A DNA stretch of 64,000 nt, taken from the NCBI GenBank assembly GCA_963662965.1, contig OY759970.1:3596001-3660000 (forward strand), in the 5' to 3' direction. The notes below the pieces were generated by a model that saw nothing but the letters and a program-made list of their open reading frames with translations, did no database searches and had not been told where the DNA came from. This document shows, in pieces, positions 18,523 through 26,954 of this stretch (position 1 is its first letter; each line of letters begins with the position of its first letter). A program made the position numbers and the translations under genes. This DNA comes from DTWD01 sp963662965 (GTDB lineage: Bacteria > Acidobacteriota > Vicinamibacteria > Vicinamibacterales > UBA8438).

Positions 18523-19554
18523 ATGCACCACCGACTGACGATAGCCGCACTCTGCCTGCTGCTTCCGGCCGCCGGCCTTGCGCAAGGCTCTGGCGACTGG
18601 ACGATGCCCCGGACAGCCGCTGGCCAGCCTGATATCGGCGGGGTGTGGGACTTCCGGACGCTGACGCCGCTCCAGCGTACCGACGACCGCGGTGACCAGG
18701 CCACCCTGACCGAGGAAGAGGCGGCCGAAATCGAGCAGCGGTCTGTCGAGCGGGCCGTCGAGGCTGATCTGCCGAGCGAGATCCGCGCCGAGCCGCTTCC
18801 GGTTGGAGGCGATGTCGGCGCGTACAACAACTTCTGGTTCGACCGTGGTGCCGGCGTTGTCGATGACCGTCGCACATCATTGATCACCGAACCGCCAGAT
18901 GGCCGCGTCCCGCCGCTCCAGCCCGGCTTCGAGATGGTTCGGCTGTCGCTCGGTGAGGATCTCGCCGGCACCCGCCCGGTGCGGGTTCGTGCGGCTGGCA
19001 TCGGCGCCGACAGCTACGAGGACCGCGGCCTGTCCGAGCGGTGTCTGCTCGGGTTTAACTCCGGCCCGCCGATCGTGCCGGCCGGCTACAACCAGAATCT
19101 CCAGCTGTTCCAGACGCCGGACCACGTCGTGATCCTGCATGAGATGGTGCACGACGCGCGGATCGTGCCGCTCGACGGGCGCGACCATCTGCCCGAGGGG
19201 GTTCGCCAGTGGATGGGCGACTCGCGCGGCCATTGGGACGGCGACACGCTCGTGGTCGAGTCGCAGAACTACACCGACAAGACCTCCAGTTTCAGTCCGG
19301 CGGTCATGCTGGCGGCCGGGGACGGTACCACACTGCATCTGACCGAGCGCTTCACGCGCGTGGCGGACGACACGATGCTCTACGAGTTCACTGTCAACGA
19401 CGAGACCACCTTCACGCAGCCGTTCTCGGCCGCGATTCCGATGAAGCGCGGGAACGCGATGTTCGAGTACGCCTGCCACGAAGGGAACTACGGGCTCCTC
19501 AATATCCTGCAGGGCGCTCGGCAGAAGGAGCGGGAGACCAGCAACCAGAACTAG
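18523..19554 (+). CDS. CHEGN-family secreted protein, last gene of the run
   Basis: The ATG after ctggaggga gives a 343-residue protein with signal peptide LTIAALCLLLPAAGLAQ. All family motifs are intact: QPDIGGVWDFRTLTPLQR, RTSLITEPPDGR, SERCLLGFNSGPP, YNQNLQLFQTPDHVV, DGDTLVVESQNYTDKT and FEYACHEGNYGLLNILQGAR. It resembles the copy at 8170 throughout, including the VRVRAAGIGADSYEDRG linker, so the two are recent duplicates. It closes the co-directional group that begins at 12895. Function is unknown. Confidence 0.86.
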   Translation: MHHRLTIAALCLLLPAAGLAQGSGDWTMPRTAAGQPDIGGVWDFRTLTPLQRTDDRGDQATLTEEEAAEIEQRSVERAVEADLPSEIRAEPLPVGGDVGAYNNFWFDRGAGVVDDRRTSLITEPPDGRVPPLQPGFEMVRLSLGEDLAGTRPVRVRAAGIGADSYEDRGLSERCLLGFNSGPPIVPAGYNQNLQLFQTPDHVVILHEMVHDARIVPLDGRDHLPEGVRQWMGDSRGHWDGDTLVVESQNYTDKTSSFSPAVMLAAGDGTTLHLTERFTRVADDTMLYEFTVNDETTFTQPFSAAIPMKRGNAMFEYACHEGNYGLLNILQGARQKERETSNQN

Positions 19555-19568
19555 CGGCGCCGTTTGAG

Positions 19569-20189
19569 TCAGACCTTCCGGGCCACCATCTCGGCCACGC
19601 CGAGGTCGTGGCCGTCGTCGACGTCCTCTCCGTTCCGTTCCCGGCTGTGCACGATCTCCCACCCCCAGCCGATGACCATCTGTTCCAGCTCTCCAGGCGC
19701 GAGCACGTACCGGTGTCCACGGTCTCTTGAAGACGGCGACGCCGCCGGCGAGGGGAGATGTAGCACGGCGACGAAGAGCCCGCTGCGGCGCACGCCGGTG
19801 CGGATGGCGTCGAACAGCGGACGGTGCAGAAAGTAGCAGTCGACGATGAGGTCGTACCGACCATCGACGATCGTGAATTCTGGTGGATCGGCTTCGAGAT
19901 CGGCACGCGTCGGGATCACCCGGTCGCGGCACCCCGCCCGTTCGGCGTGGTGCATGAGCCGGGCGATCGCGGCGCGTGCGCCGTCGACCGCATCCACCTG
20001 CCAGCCGCGCGTCGCCAGCCAGACGGCTTGACGCCCCGGACCACAGGCGAGGTCGAGCGCACGCCCCGGTGTCACCCCGGCGACGGCATCGGAGAGCGGC
20101 GCCGACGGCGGCGCCAGCGGCGTCGGCTCGCCCTCGGCGTACCGCCGATCCCACTTCGCGATTTGGCGGTTAAGCATGCGTTTCACCAA
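19569..20189 (-). CDS. Class I SAM-dependent methyltransferase
   Basis: The 206-residue cytoplasmic protein has motif I in ALDLACGPGRQAVWLATRG, an acidic motif II in VDAVDGARAAI, and YDLIVDCYFLHRPLF as motif IV, the layout of small TehB/thiopurine-like methyltransferases. N-terminal WDRRYAEGEPTPLAPPS is typical of that subgroup. It has no signal peptide. It lies tail-to-tail with the CHEGN run and downstream of a dispersed repeat that separates it from the VWA gene. An ATG five codons in is an alternative start. The substrate is unknown. Confidence 0.83.
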   Translation of the reverse strand: MVKRMLNRQIAKWDRRYAEGEPTPLAPPSAPLSDAVAGVTPGRALDLACGPGRQAVWLATRGWQVDAVDGARAAIARLMHHAERAGCRDRVIPTRADLEADPPEFTIVDGRYDLIVDCYFLHRPLFDAIRTGVRRSGLFVAVLHLPSPAASPSSRDRGHRYVLAPGELEQMVIGWGWEIVHSRERNGEDVDDGHDLGVAEMVARKV

Positions 20190-20196
20190 GTACGTT

Positions 20197-20272
20197 CAGA
20201 GCGTGCACGGCGCGGGGCATAAGGCCCCCGCGAGTGCCCGCGGCGGGGTCCGGGGCCGTAGGCCCCGTCTAA
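20197..20272 (-). repeat. GC-rich dispersed repeat, copy C, at gene 3' end
   Basis: On the minus strand it reads GACGGGGCCtacGGCCCCG (hairpin), then accccgccgcgggcactcgcggggg and a shortened gccccgcgccgtgcacgctctg. It starts 3 bases after the TAA of the VWA gene and points downstream of it, the same geometry as copies B, D, E and H. Confidence 0.8.
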
Positions 20273-21421
20273 TTAAGGATGCGTGCCCCAGAACAGTTCC
20301 GCGACGAAGCCAGCCGGGATGCCGACGACCAACAACGCGAGGCTGACCAGCAGGAACCGCGAGTAGATCGGCACCTTGAGCGCGCGGTGGGTCAGCTCGA
20401 CCCGGACCGTTTCGCGCTCGTCGATCGCCGCATACGCCCGCTGTAGCCCATCTTCCGTTGACACGTCGAAGTAATCGCCGCCGAAGTCGCGGATGCTGTC
20501 GATGAGCGAGGGCGCCTCGACGTCCTCCTCGGTCGAGCGGGTGTTGGCGGTGTTGATATAGACGATGTACGGCACGATGTTGCGGGCGTTGAGGGCCGCG
20601 AGCTCCGCTACCGGGATCTCGTCGACGTCCGCGTCGGTAATGATGAGCACCGCTCGGTTCACGGTCACGCCCCGATTGAACGCCGCCGCATCGCGGTCGA
20701 AGTGCTTCAGCACCGACTGCAGCGCGCGCTGGATGTTGGTCGTGCCCTCGGAGTCGATGATGCGCACCTTGTCTTCAGGGACGAAATACTTGTCGCGCCG
20801 CGCGCCCGGCTCCGTCGCGAGGATCTTGACCGTGACGTACGGCGCTTCCATCACCTGGAAGAAGTAGAGCTCATCGTCGATCACGAAATCGTCAACCATG
20901 TAGGGGTAGGACGAGAACAACCAGAGCGACACGCGGTCGTTCTTCTCACGGCGCATCTCGAGGAACTCGAGGTGGGCCGCGCGTGCCACCTCGGCGCGGG
21001 AGAGCTCGCTGTTCGAGAACTCCCAGGCCATCGAGAGTGACGTATCGACGAGATCGATGCGGACGCGCGACTCGACGTCGCCGGTGACCTCTTCGGTCGA
21101 GGTGACGAACGGATCCGAGAGCGCCACCAAGATGATCGCGAGCGCGAGGGCGAGCACGAGCTTCGGCGCGTTGTAGGCGATATGCACGAACAACCCGCGC
21201 TGATGGCGACGCGCCACTTCGTGCCCCGAGTGTTGCCGCGAGTGGCGTCGGCGAAGGAACGCGAGCCGGGCCACCGTCAGCACCGCCGCCGCCGTGACGA
21301 TGAAGGCGAGCAGGACCGCCGTACCGGTATCGGCGTACCGCACCTGCGCGAAGTCGGTCTCGATCAACTCCTGGATGCGCGTGCGGATGAATTCGTTGAA
21401 CGCCGTCCAGTCCAGCAGCAT
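20273..21421 (-). CDS. Membrane-anchored von Willebrand factor A (BatA-like) protein
   Basis: The 382-residue protein has an N-terminal TM helix (TGTAVLLAFIVTAAAVLTVA), a second one (LVLALALAIILVALSDP), a VWA domain with a MIDAS motif DTSLS, GTTN and ITDADVDE, and a C-terminal TM helix (FLLVSLALLVVGIPAGFVAELF). This is the topology of Bat/aerotolerance-type VWA proteins, with the domain in the periplasm between membrane anchors. The ATG at 21421 was chosen because the 24 codons upstream overlap the divergent DUF423 gene. No MoxR ATPase is nearby, which is unusual for the Bat group. The partner is unknown. Confidence 0.8.
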   Translation of the reverse strand: MLLDWTAFNEFIRTRIQELIETDFAQVRYADTGTAVLLAFIVTAAAVLTVARLAFLRRRHSRQHSGHEVARRHQRGLFVHIAYNAPKLVLALALAIILVALSDPFVTSTEEVTGDVESRVRIDLVDTSLSMAWEFSNSELSRAEVARAAHLEFLEMRREKNDRVSLWLFSSYPYMVDDFVIDDELYFFQVMEAPYVTVKILATEPGARRDKYFVPEDKVRIIDSEGTTNIQRALQSVLKHFDRDAAAFNRGVTVNRAVLIITDADVDEIPVAELAALNARNIVPYIVYINTANTRSTEEDVEAPSLIDSIRDFGGDYFDVSTEDGLQRAYAAIDERETVRVELTHRALKVPIYSRFLLVSLALLVVGIPAGFVAELFWGTHP

Positions 21422-21440
21422 CGCAGTATCATACAGACCG
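21422..21440. promoter_or_regulatory. Very short divergent intergenic spacer
   Basis: Only 19 bases separate the inferred starts of the VWA gene (minus) and the DUF423 gene (plus). The spacer carries cagtatcatacag, but there is no room for two non-overlapping promoters or ribosome sites. The promoters must therefore lie inside the opposing coding regions, or translation starts are leaderless. Confidence 0.35.
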
Positions 21441-21812
21441 ATGGCGGCTGGTTGGTTTGCCACCGGTGCGGCGCTGTGCGGGCTCGGCGTCATGCTCGGT
21501 GCGTTCGGCGCTCACGCGCTGCGCGACCGGCTGTCGGCCGACTTGCTCGGCGTGTTCGAAACCGGCGTCCGCTACCACCTGATCCACGCGCTGGGGCTGC
21601 TCGCGGTCGCTTGGGCGGCGTCCCGCTGGCCGGGTCCCTACATCACCGCCGCCGGCTGGCTCTTCGTTGCCGGGATCGCGATCTTCTCCGGCAGCCTGTA
21701 TGTGTTGGCCATCAGCGGGATTCGCTGGCTTGGCGCGATCACGCCGATCGGCGGAGTTTGCCTCATCGTCGGCTGGGGGCTCCTCGCCGTGGGTGCGCTC
21801 CGCGCGAGCTAG
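21441..21812 (+). CDS. DUF423 small integral membrane protein
   Basis: The 123-residue protein has four predicted membrane segments and the DUF423 signature: ALCGLGVMLGAFGAHALRD near the N-terminus, FETGVRYHLIHALGLLAVAW in the middle and SLYVLAISGIRWLGAITPIGG. Length matches the family (about 120 residues). The ATG is the first Met after the divergent VWA start; longer open frame upstream is antisense to that gene. The molecular role of DUF423 proteins is not established. Confidence 0.88.
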   Translation: MAAGWFATGAALCGLGVMLGAFGAHALRDRLSADLLGVFETGVRYHLIHALGLLAVAWAASRWPGPYITAAGWLFVAGIAIFSGSLYVLAISGIRWLGAITPIGGVCLIVGWGLLAVGALRAS

Positions 21813-21904
21813 CGTCCGTCCCGGCACGCCGGGGATGCACTCCTCTGGGCACGGCCATCGTTTACATCAGAGAACGGGCAGCTGCGAATGTGCGGTAGTA
21901 GGCT

Positions 21905-21927
21905 CTCGAGTCGGGTGAGGACTCGAG
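21905..21927. promoter_or_regulatory. Inverted repeat upstream of the DUF2235 remnant
   Basis: An 8-base perfect inverted repeat, CTCGAGTC / GACTCGAG with a 7-base spacer, lies just upstream of the gaggaggg ribosome site at 21936. It could be an operator or an RNA hairpin controlling the remnant gene. There is no U-tract, so it is not an obvious terminator. Confidence 0.35.
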
Positions 21928-21948
21928 CCGCACGAGGAGGGTAACCCC

Positions 21949-22137
21949 ATGGAAAAGAACGTCGTCCTCTGCTCGGATGGGACCGGCAACAAGGGCGGAT
22001 CCGGATCTGATACCAATGTGTTCAAGATCTACAACGCGATCCAAATCAACGACCTTCCCCAGGACGCGCGGCGGCAGGTCGTCTTCTACGACAACAGGGT
22101 CGGCACATCGAAGCTGTCACTCAAGAAGGCCCTCGGC
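21949..22137 (+). pseudogene. N-terminal stump of a DUF2235 (T6SS Tle1-type phospholipase fold) gene
   Basis: The start has a strong ribosome site. The 63 codons KNVVLCSDGTGNKGGSGSDT, TNVFKIYNAI, VVFYDNRVGTSKLS are the N-terminus of DUF2235 alpha/beta hydrolase proteins, which normally continue for 250 residues or more and include Tle1-type lipase effectors. Coding similarity ends at KKALGGG, exactly where a copy of the GC-rich dispersed repeat begins, and the following codons are repeat sequence. The rest of the gene is absent: the next recognisable gene, on the other strand, begins 80 bases later. The stump contains no catalytic Ser motif, so it cannot be an active hydrolase. Confidence 0.78.
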
Positions 22138-22210
22138 GGCGGGGCTGACTGCCCCGAACCCCGTCGCCGGCACTCGCGGCCCCCCCCAGGCCCCGGGCCG
22201 TGCCCGCCTG
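22137..22210 (+). repeat. GC-rich dispersed repeat, copy D, at a gene truncation point
   Basis: It reads GGCGGGGCTgactGCCCCGaacccc followed by gtcgccggcactcgcggc and a shortened gggccgtgcccgcc tail. Its left edge coincides with the point where the DUF2235 frame loses similarity, and its right edge abuts the stop codon of the opposing lyase gene. Confidence 0.75.
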
Positions 22211-22218
22211 AGCCGTGT

Positions 22219-23388
22219 CTAGCTGAGTGCGCCGACGAAGACGGCCGCGAGCTCGTCCGCCGATCTCCGATTCCACGTCTCATTGACGCCGATCAGGAAG
22301 CTGCTGCCCGCGCGCGGTGTGCCGAGCGTGACCCCTGCGTCGCGGAGACGACGGCGGAACGTTGCGGCGCTCGAGGCGTTGGTCGAGATCCTCAAGCGCA
22401 ACAAGTTGGTGCCTCTCGCGATCCGTTCGACCGTAAAGGCGTCGTGGCCGCTGATTCGCCTCACCCACGCTTCCGACGTGTCGATCGCCTGCCGGAAGCG
22501 GTCACTGAATCCCGGCAGGTAGCGGTGGGCGACGGCCGCGAACGGCCATGCCGCCGGTAGACCCGCGCCGAACATCCGCCGCGTGTGGTACATCTCGTCG
22601 AGGAGCGCGCGTGGGCCGGCGAGGATCGCGCCCGACGGCGCGTTGAAGTACTTGTAGAGCGACACATAGACCGTGTCGAATGGCTTGGCGTACTCGGCAA
22701 CGGGCCGCCCGTCGTATGCGGCCTGCAGAAAGATGCGGGCGCCGTCGAGGTGCAGTCGAATATCGTGGCGCTTGGCGAACGCGACGATCCGTCCGAGCTC
22801 GCGTGCGCCGAATGTTTCGCCGAACCGCCGGCGCACCGGTGTTTCGACTGAGATCACGGAAACGGAAGTGGCCACTCGGCCGCTCCCGGCACGGTCGACT
22901 GCCGCTTCAAGCTCTTCGAGCGTGAAGCTCGCCCGCCCCGCGCCGAGCGGGATCAGCGGCATATTACTCAGCGTTTGCACGCAATCACCTGAGTCGTTGT
23001 ACAGGTGACTCTCGGCTTGAACGATCGCGCGTCCTGTGCCGCCGGCAAGAGACCGCACGGCGAGATGGTTGGCGAGCGTTCCGGTCGGCATGAAGACCGC
23101 GCGTTCCTTTCCGAGGAGCTCGGCAAACGCCGCTTCGAGTCGCTCCACCGACCCGCCATTCGAGTAGGAGTCCGGTTCGATGTCGCCGTTCGCGGCGAGC
23201 TCGGTCCAGACGCGCGCCGACTCGGGCGGGGTGAGACCGAGGCCGTCGCCGAGCATGCGCACCGCGGTACTCGCACCGGTAGAGGATCGGCCCGATTGCG
23301 CCAGGCTCGCGTGGGGCGTGATCAGGCCGTAGCCGACCCCGAGTACACCCGTTTCCATGAACCGCCGTCGATTGACGTGGGTGGTCAT
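22219..23388 (-). CDS. Tat-exported threonine-aldolase-like PLP enzyme
   Basis: The 389-residue protein belongs to the fold-type I beta-eliminating lyase / L-threonine aldolase family. GDIEPDSYSNGGSVERLEAA and FMPTGTLANHLAVRSL lie near the N-terminus, LHLDGARIFLQAAYDG holds the PLP-ring Asp, and YVSLYKYFNAPSGAIL holds the Schiff-base Lys. The N-terminus NRRRFMETGVLGVGYGL, ending in HASLAQ, is a twin-arginine leader, so the folded holoenzyme would be exported. The ATG at 23388 places this leader at the start; 17 upstream codons are open but do not look like protein. A secreted PLP lyase is unusual. Confidence 0.82.
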   Translation of the reverse strand: MTTHVNRRRFMETGVLGVGYGLITPHASLAQSGRSSTGASTAVRMLGDGLGLTPPESARVWTELAANGDIEPDSYSNGGSVERLEAAFAELLGKERAVFMPTGTLANHLAVRSLAGGTGRAIVQAESHLYNDSGDCVQTLSNMPLIPLGAGRASFTLEELEAAVDRAGSGRVATSVSVISVETPVRRRFGETFGARELGRIVAFAKRHDIRLHLDGARIFLQAAYDGRPVAEYAKPFDTVYVSLYKYFNAPSGAILAGPRALLDEMYHTRRMFGAGLPAAWPFAAVAHRYLPGFSDRFRQAIDTSEAWVRRISGHDAFTVERIARGTNLLRLRISTNASSAATFRRRLRDAGVTLGTPRAGSSFLIGVNETWNRRSADELAAVFVGALS

Positions 23389-23435
23389 ATTCTTTGTTCC
23401 TCGAACCTGGAACCTTGAACCTTCGCCGACTGACC

Positions 23436-23903
23436 TCACTCGCAGGCCACGAGCTTTCTCACTGGGTTCCCAATGATCGCCACGATCCGCCAGCCGTCGT
23501 CGAATTTCCCCAACAGATACGCCGACGCGCCCTTCGTGAGCACGCTGTCATCGGTGCGGCACCTCGTGAAGTGCGCGGTCAGCAGGGCCGCGCCTTCGTT
23601 GAGGACGCAGCTCTCGGCCGTGTCGGTCTCCGACCGGTGCGTCGCATCGAACGCGGCTTTCGTATCGGCCGCGGTCATGCGCACGTTCGCGCCGCCGGCG
23701 CCGAGCTGGAACGACGGTGCCGCAGAGACGTCGTTGGCGACGACATCGGTACGGGCGCCGGAGAACGCCTCGATGTAGGCGTCCCACGCAGCACGGACCT
23801 CTATCTTCACCTCGCGCTCGGACACCTCCTGGGCGTGCGCGACGACGCTCGCGACCCCGATGATGACCAGTGTGATCGATACTGCCCAGAGCCTGCTCAT
23901 CAT
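23436..23903 (-). CDS. Exported SnoaL/NTF2-like protein
   Basis: The 155-residue protein has a signal peptide (AVSITLVIIGVASVVAHAQ) and a single NTF2-like cone fold: EVRAAWDAYIEAFSGARTD opens the first helix and FDDGWRIVAIIGNPVRKL closes the sheet. In this DUF4440/SnoaL-type superfamily members are small-molecule enzymes or binding proteins. Two internal Cys (AESCVL, TRCRTD) and a terminal Cys are present. It is upstream of and co-directional with the exported lyase, with 47 bases between them, so they may be one unit. The ligand is unknown. Confidence 0.68.
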   Translation of the reverse strand: MMSRLWAVSITLVIIGVASVVAHAQEVSEREVKIEVRAAWDAYIEAFSGARTDVVANDVSAAPSFQLGAGGANVRMTAADTKAAFDATHRSETDTAESCVLNEGAALLTAHFTRCRTDDSVLTKGASAYLLGKFDDGWRIVAIIGNPVRKLVACE

Positions 23904-24172
23904 TTGGTGTTCTCCCTCCGTGCACCATACGCCGGGGTCCGCTGTCTGGCCAAGCCGCGTTATCGCACTGTAAAGCCGATTCGACGAGCAGCCATCTCAT
24001 CGATGCGGCGTGCACCGAGGGCGTCGAGGCGCCGGCCTGGCAAGGCGGGACGAGGGAGAATACAGGTAGTATTCAACCGAGGAGCAACGCAGGTAGGTCG
24101 GATGCCTCGGCGGCCGAATGCCGGCGCATCGATGACATGGCTGCTATGCTCATCCGGTTGGAGGACTGATTC

Positions 24173-25906
24173 ATGCTGCACCTGCGCGATAGATCCGCTC
24201 TTGCCGTTGTGCTGGGAGTCGTGCTCATCGCTGGATCAGCGTCGCTCGCGGAGGCGCAGAACGTCGATTGGCGCTTGCACAATCTCGATCTGCACGGGAG
24301 CCGGTACGCCGAGATCGACCAGATCACGCCCGAGAACGCCCACGAACTAGAGCCACGGTGGCTGTTTCAGCACGGCGTGATCGACGGCGTCAGCAACCAA
24401 ACGACGCCGGTCATTGTCGACGGCATCATGTACGTCACCGACTCGCGGGGAAGCGTGTACGCCGTCGACGCCTACGACGGCCATCACCTATGGACCTACG
24501 ACGTGACGGAGCTCCTGGGCGGCGGTCGCCGCGAGGGCTACATCTTTCGCCACCGCGGCGTCACCTACGAGAACGGCGTCGTCTACAGCGCCGCCGGGTC
24601 GTTCATGTTCGCGCTCGACGCCAAGACCGGCGAGCCGATCAAGACCTTCGGTGAGAACGGGCAGGCGAGCGTCATTCTCGACGTGCTCCGGTTGGACTAC
24701 CCCGACGTCGAGACGGCGATCTCGATGGGCTACTGGTTCACGACGGCGCCCCAAATTCACGACGGTGTGCTCTATGTCGGGTCGACGCGGAGCGAGAGCA
24801 ACATCCCGGGCGGGCATGTGCTCGCGGTCGACGCGACGACCGGCGAGGTGATCTGGCACTTCAACACGATTCCCCAGGACGAGAGCGATCAGGCGTGGGA
24901 CATCGCCGGCCCGACCTGGGTCGGCGGCGAGCGCGAAGGGGGTGGCATCTGGGAGACACCGTCGATCGACCCCGAGCTCGGCCTGATGTATGTCGCGGTC
25001 GGCAACCCGTTTGGCGACAGCACGAAGCGAGACGGACTGAATCTGTTCACCGACTCGGTGCTGGCGCTCGACCTCGAAAGCGGGCAGCTCCGCTGGTATT
25101 ACCAGTTGGTTCACCACGATGTTTGGGACTACGACAACGGCAGTCAGCCGATCCTCTTCGACATGGAGGTCGACGGCGAGCCGGTGCGGGCGTTGGCACA
25201 GGCCAACAAGAACAGCTGGCTGTATCTGCTGAACCGCGAGACCGGAGAACCGATCCATTCGATTGTCGAGACGCCGGTGTCGACCGAGACCGACCAAGAG
25301 GGAGAGGAGCCGTGGCCGACACAGCCGATCCCGCACAAGGCGAACGGTGAAAGGATGGAGCCGGTCTCGCCGATCTTCCCGGAGCTGATTCCGCCGGAAC
25401 ACGCCGAGGGGAAGCAGATCGTCGAGCAGTTCACACCGATGGGGAACCGGGCCACCACCATCTTCGCGCCCGGCTTCAGCGGCGGTGCCAGCTACGGTCC
25501 GATGGCCTACAGCGAGAGCACCGGCCTGTTGTACGTCAACGCGATCGACCGGCCGTTCAACGGGGGACGTGGTGCCCGCATGTTCTTCTCCGCCTACGAC
25601 CCGACCACCGGTGAGATGGTGTGGCGGAAGATCTTCGAGGGCTATGGACAGGCCGGCCCCGTCGTCACCTCCGGCGGCGTGGTGTTCGTCGGGACCGGGA
25701 GCAACATCGCCGGATACTTCTTTGCGTTCGACGCGAAGACCGGCGAGGAGCTCTATCGCTTCAACACCGGCGCCGGCGTGTTCTCGTCGCCGGCGGTCTA
25801 TATGGTGAACGGCGAGCAGTTCGTGACGGTCGGGTCTGGCGGTGGCGATCGCGGGCGCCGCGGCGGCGACCTGATTCTGGCGTTCGCGCTACCGAAGGAA
25901 GACTGA
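24173..25906 (+). CDS. PQQ-dependent dehydrogenase (quinoprotein, BamB-like propeller)
   Basis: The 577-residue protein has a signal peptide (VVLGVVLIAGSASLAEAQ) and an eight-bladed quinoprotein propeller: DLHGSRYAEIDQITPENAHE, VYAVDAYDGHHLWTYDVTE, FMFALDAKTGEPIKTFGENG, WETPSIDPELGLMYVAVGNP and HHDVWDYDNGSQPILFDMEV. GGDLILAFALPKE is near the C-terminus. Such enzymes oxidise alcohols, aldehydes or sugars in the periplasm and pass electrons to a cytochrome or quinone. There is no fused cytochrome domain, so a separate acceptor is needed. It heads a co-directional group (ATP-grasp, CHEGN, DUF6152). The substrate is unknown. Confidence 0.85.
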   Translation: MLHLRDRSALAVVLGVVLIAGSASLAEAQNVDWRLHNLDLHGSRYAEIDQITPENAHELEPRWLFQHGVIDGVSNQTTPVIVDGIMYVTDSRGSVYAVDAYDGHHLWTYDVTELLGGGRREGYIFRHRGVTYENGVVYSAAGSFMFALDAKTGEPIKTFGENGQASVILDVLRLDYPDVETAISMGYWFTTAPQIHDGVLYVGSTRSESNIPGGHVLAVDATTGEVIWHFNTIPQDESDQAWDIAGPTWVGGEREGGGIWETPSIDPELGLMYVAVGNPFGDSTKRDGLNLFTDSVLALDLESGQLRWYYQLVHHDVWDYDNGSQPILFDMEVDGEPVRALAQANKNSWLYLLNRETGEPIHSIVETPVSTETDQEGEEPWPTQPIPHKANGERMEPVSPIFPELIPPEHAEGKQIVEQFTPMGNRATTIFAPGFSGGASYGPMAYSESTGLLYVNAIDRPFNGGRGARMFFSAYDPTTGEMVWRKIFEGYGQAGPVVTSGGVVFVGTGSNIAGYFFAFDAKTGEELYRFNTGAGVFSSPAVYMVNGEQFVTVGSGGGDRGRRGGDLILAFALPKED

Positions 25907-25914
25907 AACGAGGA

Positions 25915-26895
25915 GTGGCCCCCGCACCCTCCCGCATCTACGTCCTCCACGAGAACGACGCCTGGGTCGAGCCGCTCCGGACGGCGTTTAATGAGTGCGG
26001 CCTGTCGTACGCGGAGTGGTTCCTCGACCAGGGTGTCGTCGACCTGCGCGAGCCGCCGCCCGAGGGCGTCTTCTACAACCGGATGAGCGCGTCGTCGCAC
26101 ACGCGCGACCATCGGTACGGACCGGAGTACACGGCCGCGGTGTTGACGTGGCTCGAGCGCCACGGCCGGCGAGTGCTCAATGCGGGGCGTGCGCTCCAGC
26201 TCGAAGTGAGCAAGGTGGCGCAATACGCCGCATTGAACGCGCACCAGATCCGGACACCCGCGACGGTTGCCGCCGTCGGGCGCGACACGATCGTCGAGGC
26301 CGCGAGTCAGGTGGAGCCGCCGTTCATCACCAAGCACAACCGTGCGGGGAAGGGGCTCGGCGTCAGGCTGTTTCACGATCACGCCGCGCTCGCGCGCTAC
26401 GTGGCGAGCGATGAGTTCGAGCCGTCAGTCGACGGCATTACCTTGATCCAGGACTACATCGAGTCGCCGGAGCCGTTCATCACGCGCGTGGAATTTATCG
26501 GTGGTCGGTTCTTCTATGCCGTGCGCGTCGACACGAGCCAGGGGTTCGAGCTCTGCCCGGCCGACGCCTGTCGTGTCGCGGACGAAGACGCCTTCTGTCC
26601 GGCCGGTGAGGGCGAGCCGTCGGCGGGGCTCTTCCATATCCTCGCTCGCGGCGATGGGCCCGACACCGCACTGGTTGCCAGCTACGAGCGCTTTCTCGCC
26701 GACAATCAGATTCATATCGCTGGCATCGAGTTCATCGTCGACCGGAAGGGTGTCGTCTGGACCTACGACGTGAATACGAACACCAACTACAACAGCGAAG
26801 CCGAGACCGTGGCTGGCCAGTTCGGCATGCGGGCAATTGCGGAATACCTCGGCCGCGAGCTGGCGGTGTTGCGGCCGGTCGGGATGTCGGCCTAG
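25915..26895 (+). CDS. ATP-grasp protein (RimK-like ligase fold)
   Basis: The 326-residue cytoplasmic protein has an N-terminal pre-ATP-grasp domain (IYVLHENDAWVEPLRTAFNE) and an ATP-grasp core: FITKHNRAGKGLGVRLFHD holds the nucleotide-binding Lys/Gly loop, LIQDYIESPEPFITRVEFIG follows, and GIEFIVDRKGVVWTYDVNTNTN holds the metal-binding Glu/Asp/Asn. RimK-type ligases join a carboxylate to an amine using ATP. The GTG at 25915 lies 8 bases after the stop of the PQQ dehydrogenase; a gaaggaag motif inside that gene's end could serve as its ribosome site. No peptide substrate gene is visible nearby. Confidence 0.78.
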   Translation: MAPAPSRIYVLHENDAWVEPLRTAFNECGLSYAEWFLDQGVVDLREPPPEGVFYNRMSASSHTRDHRYGPEYTAAVLTWLERHGRRVLNAGRALQLEVSKVAQYAALNAHQIRTPATVAAVGRDTIVEAASQVEPPFITKHNRAGKGLGVRLFHDHAALARYVASDEFEPSVDGITLIQDYIESPEPFITRVEFIGGRFFYAVRVDTSQGFELCPADACRVADEDAFCPAGEGEPSAGLFHILARGDGPDTALVASYERFLADNQIHIAGIEFIVDRKGVVWTYDVNTNTNYNSEAETVAGQFGMRAIAEYLGRELAVLRPVGMSA

Positions 26896-26954
26896 CGGTG
26901 TAGAATCACGGGAGTACCGTCGAGAACTGCATCGTTCACGAAGGGCAGAGAATC

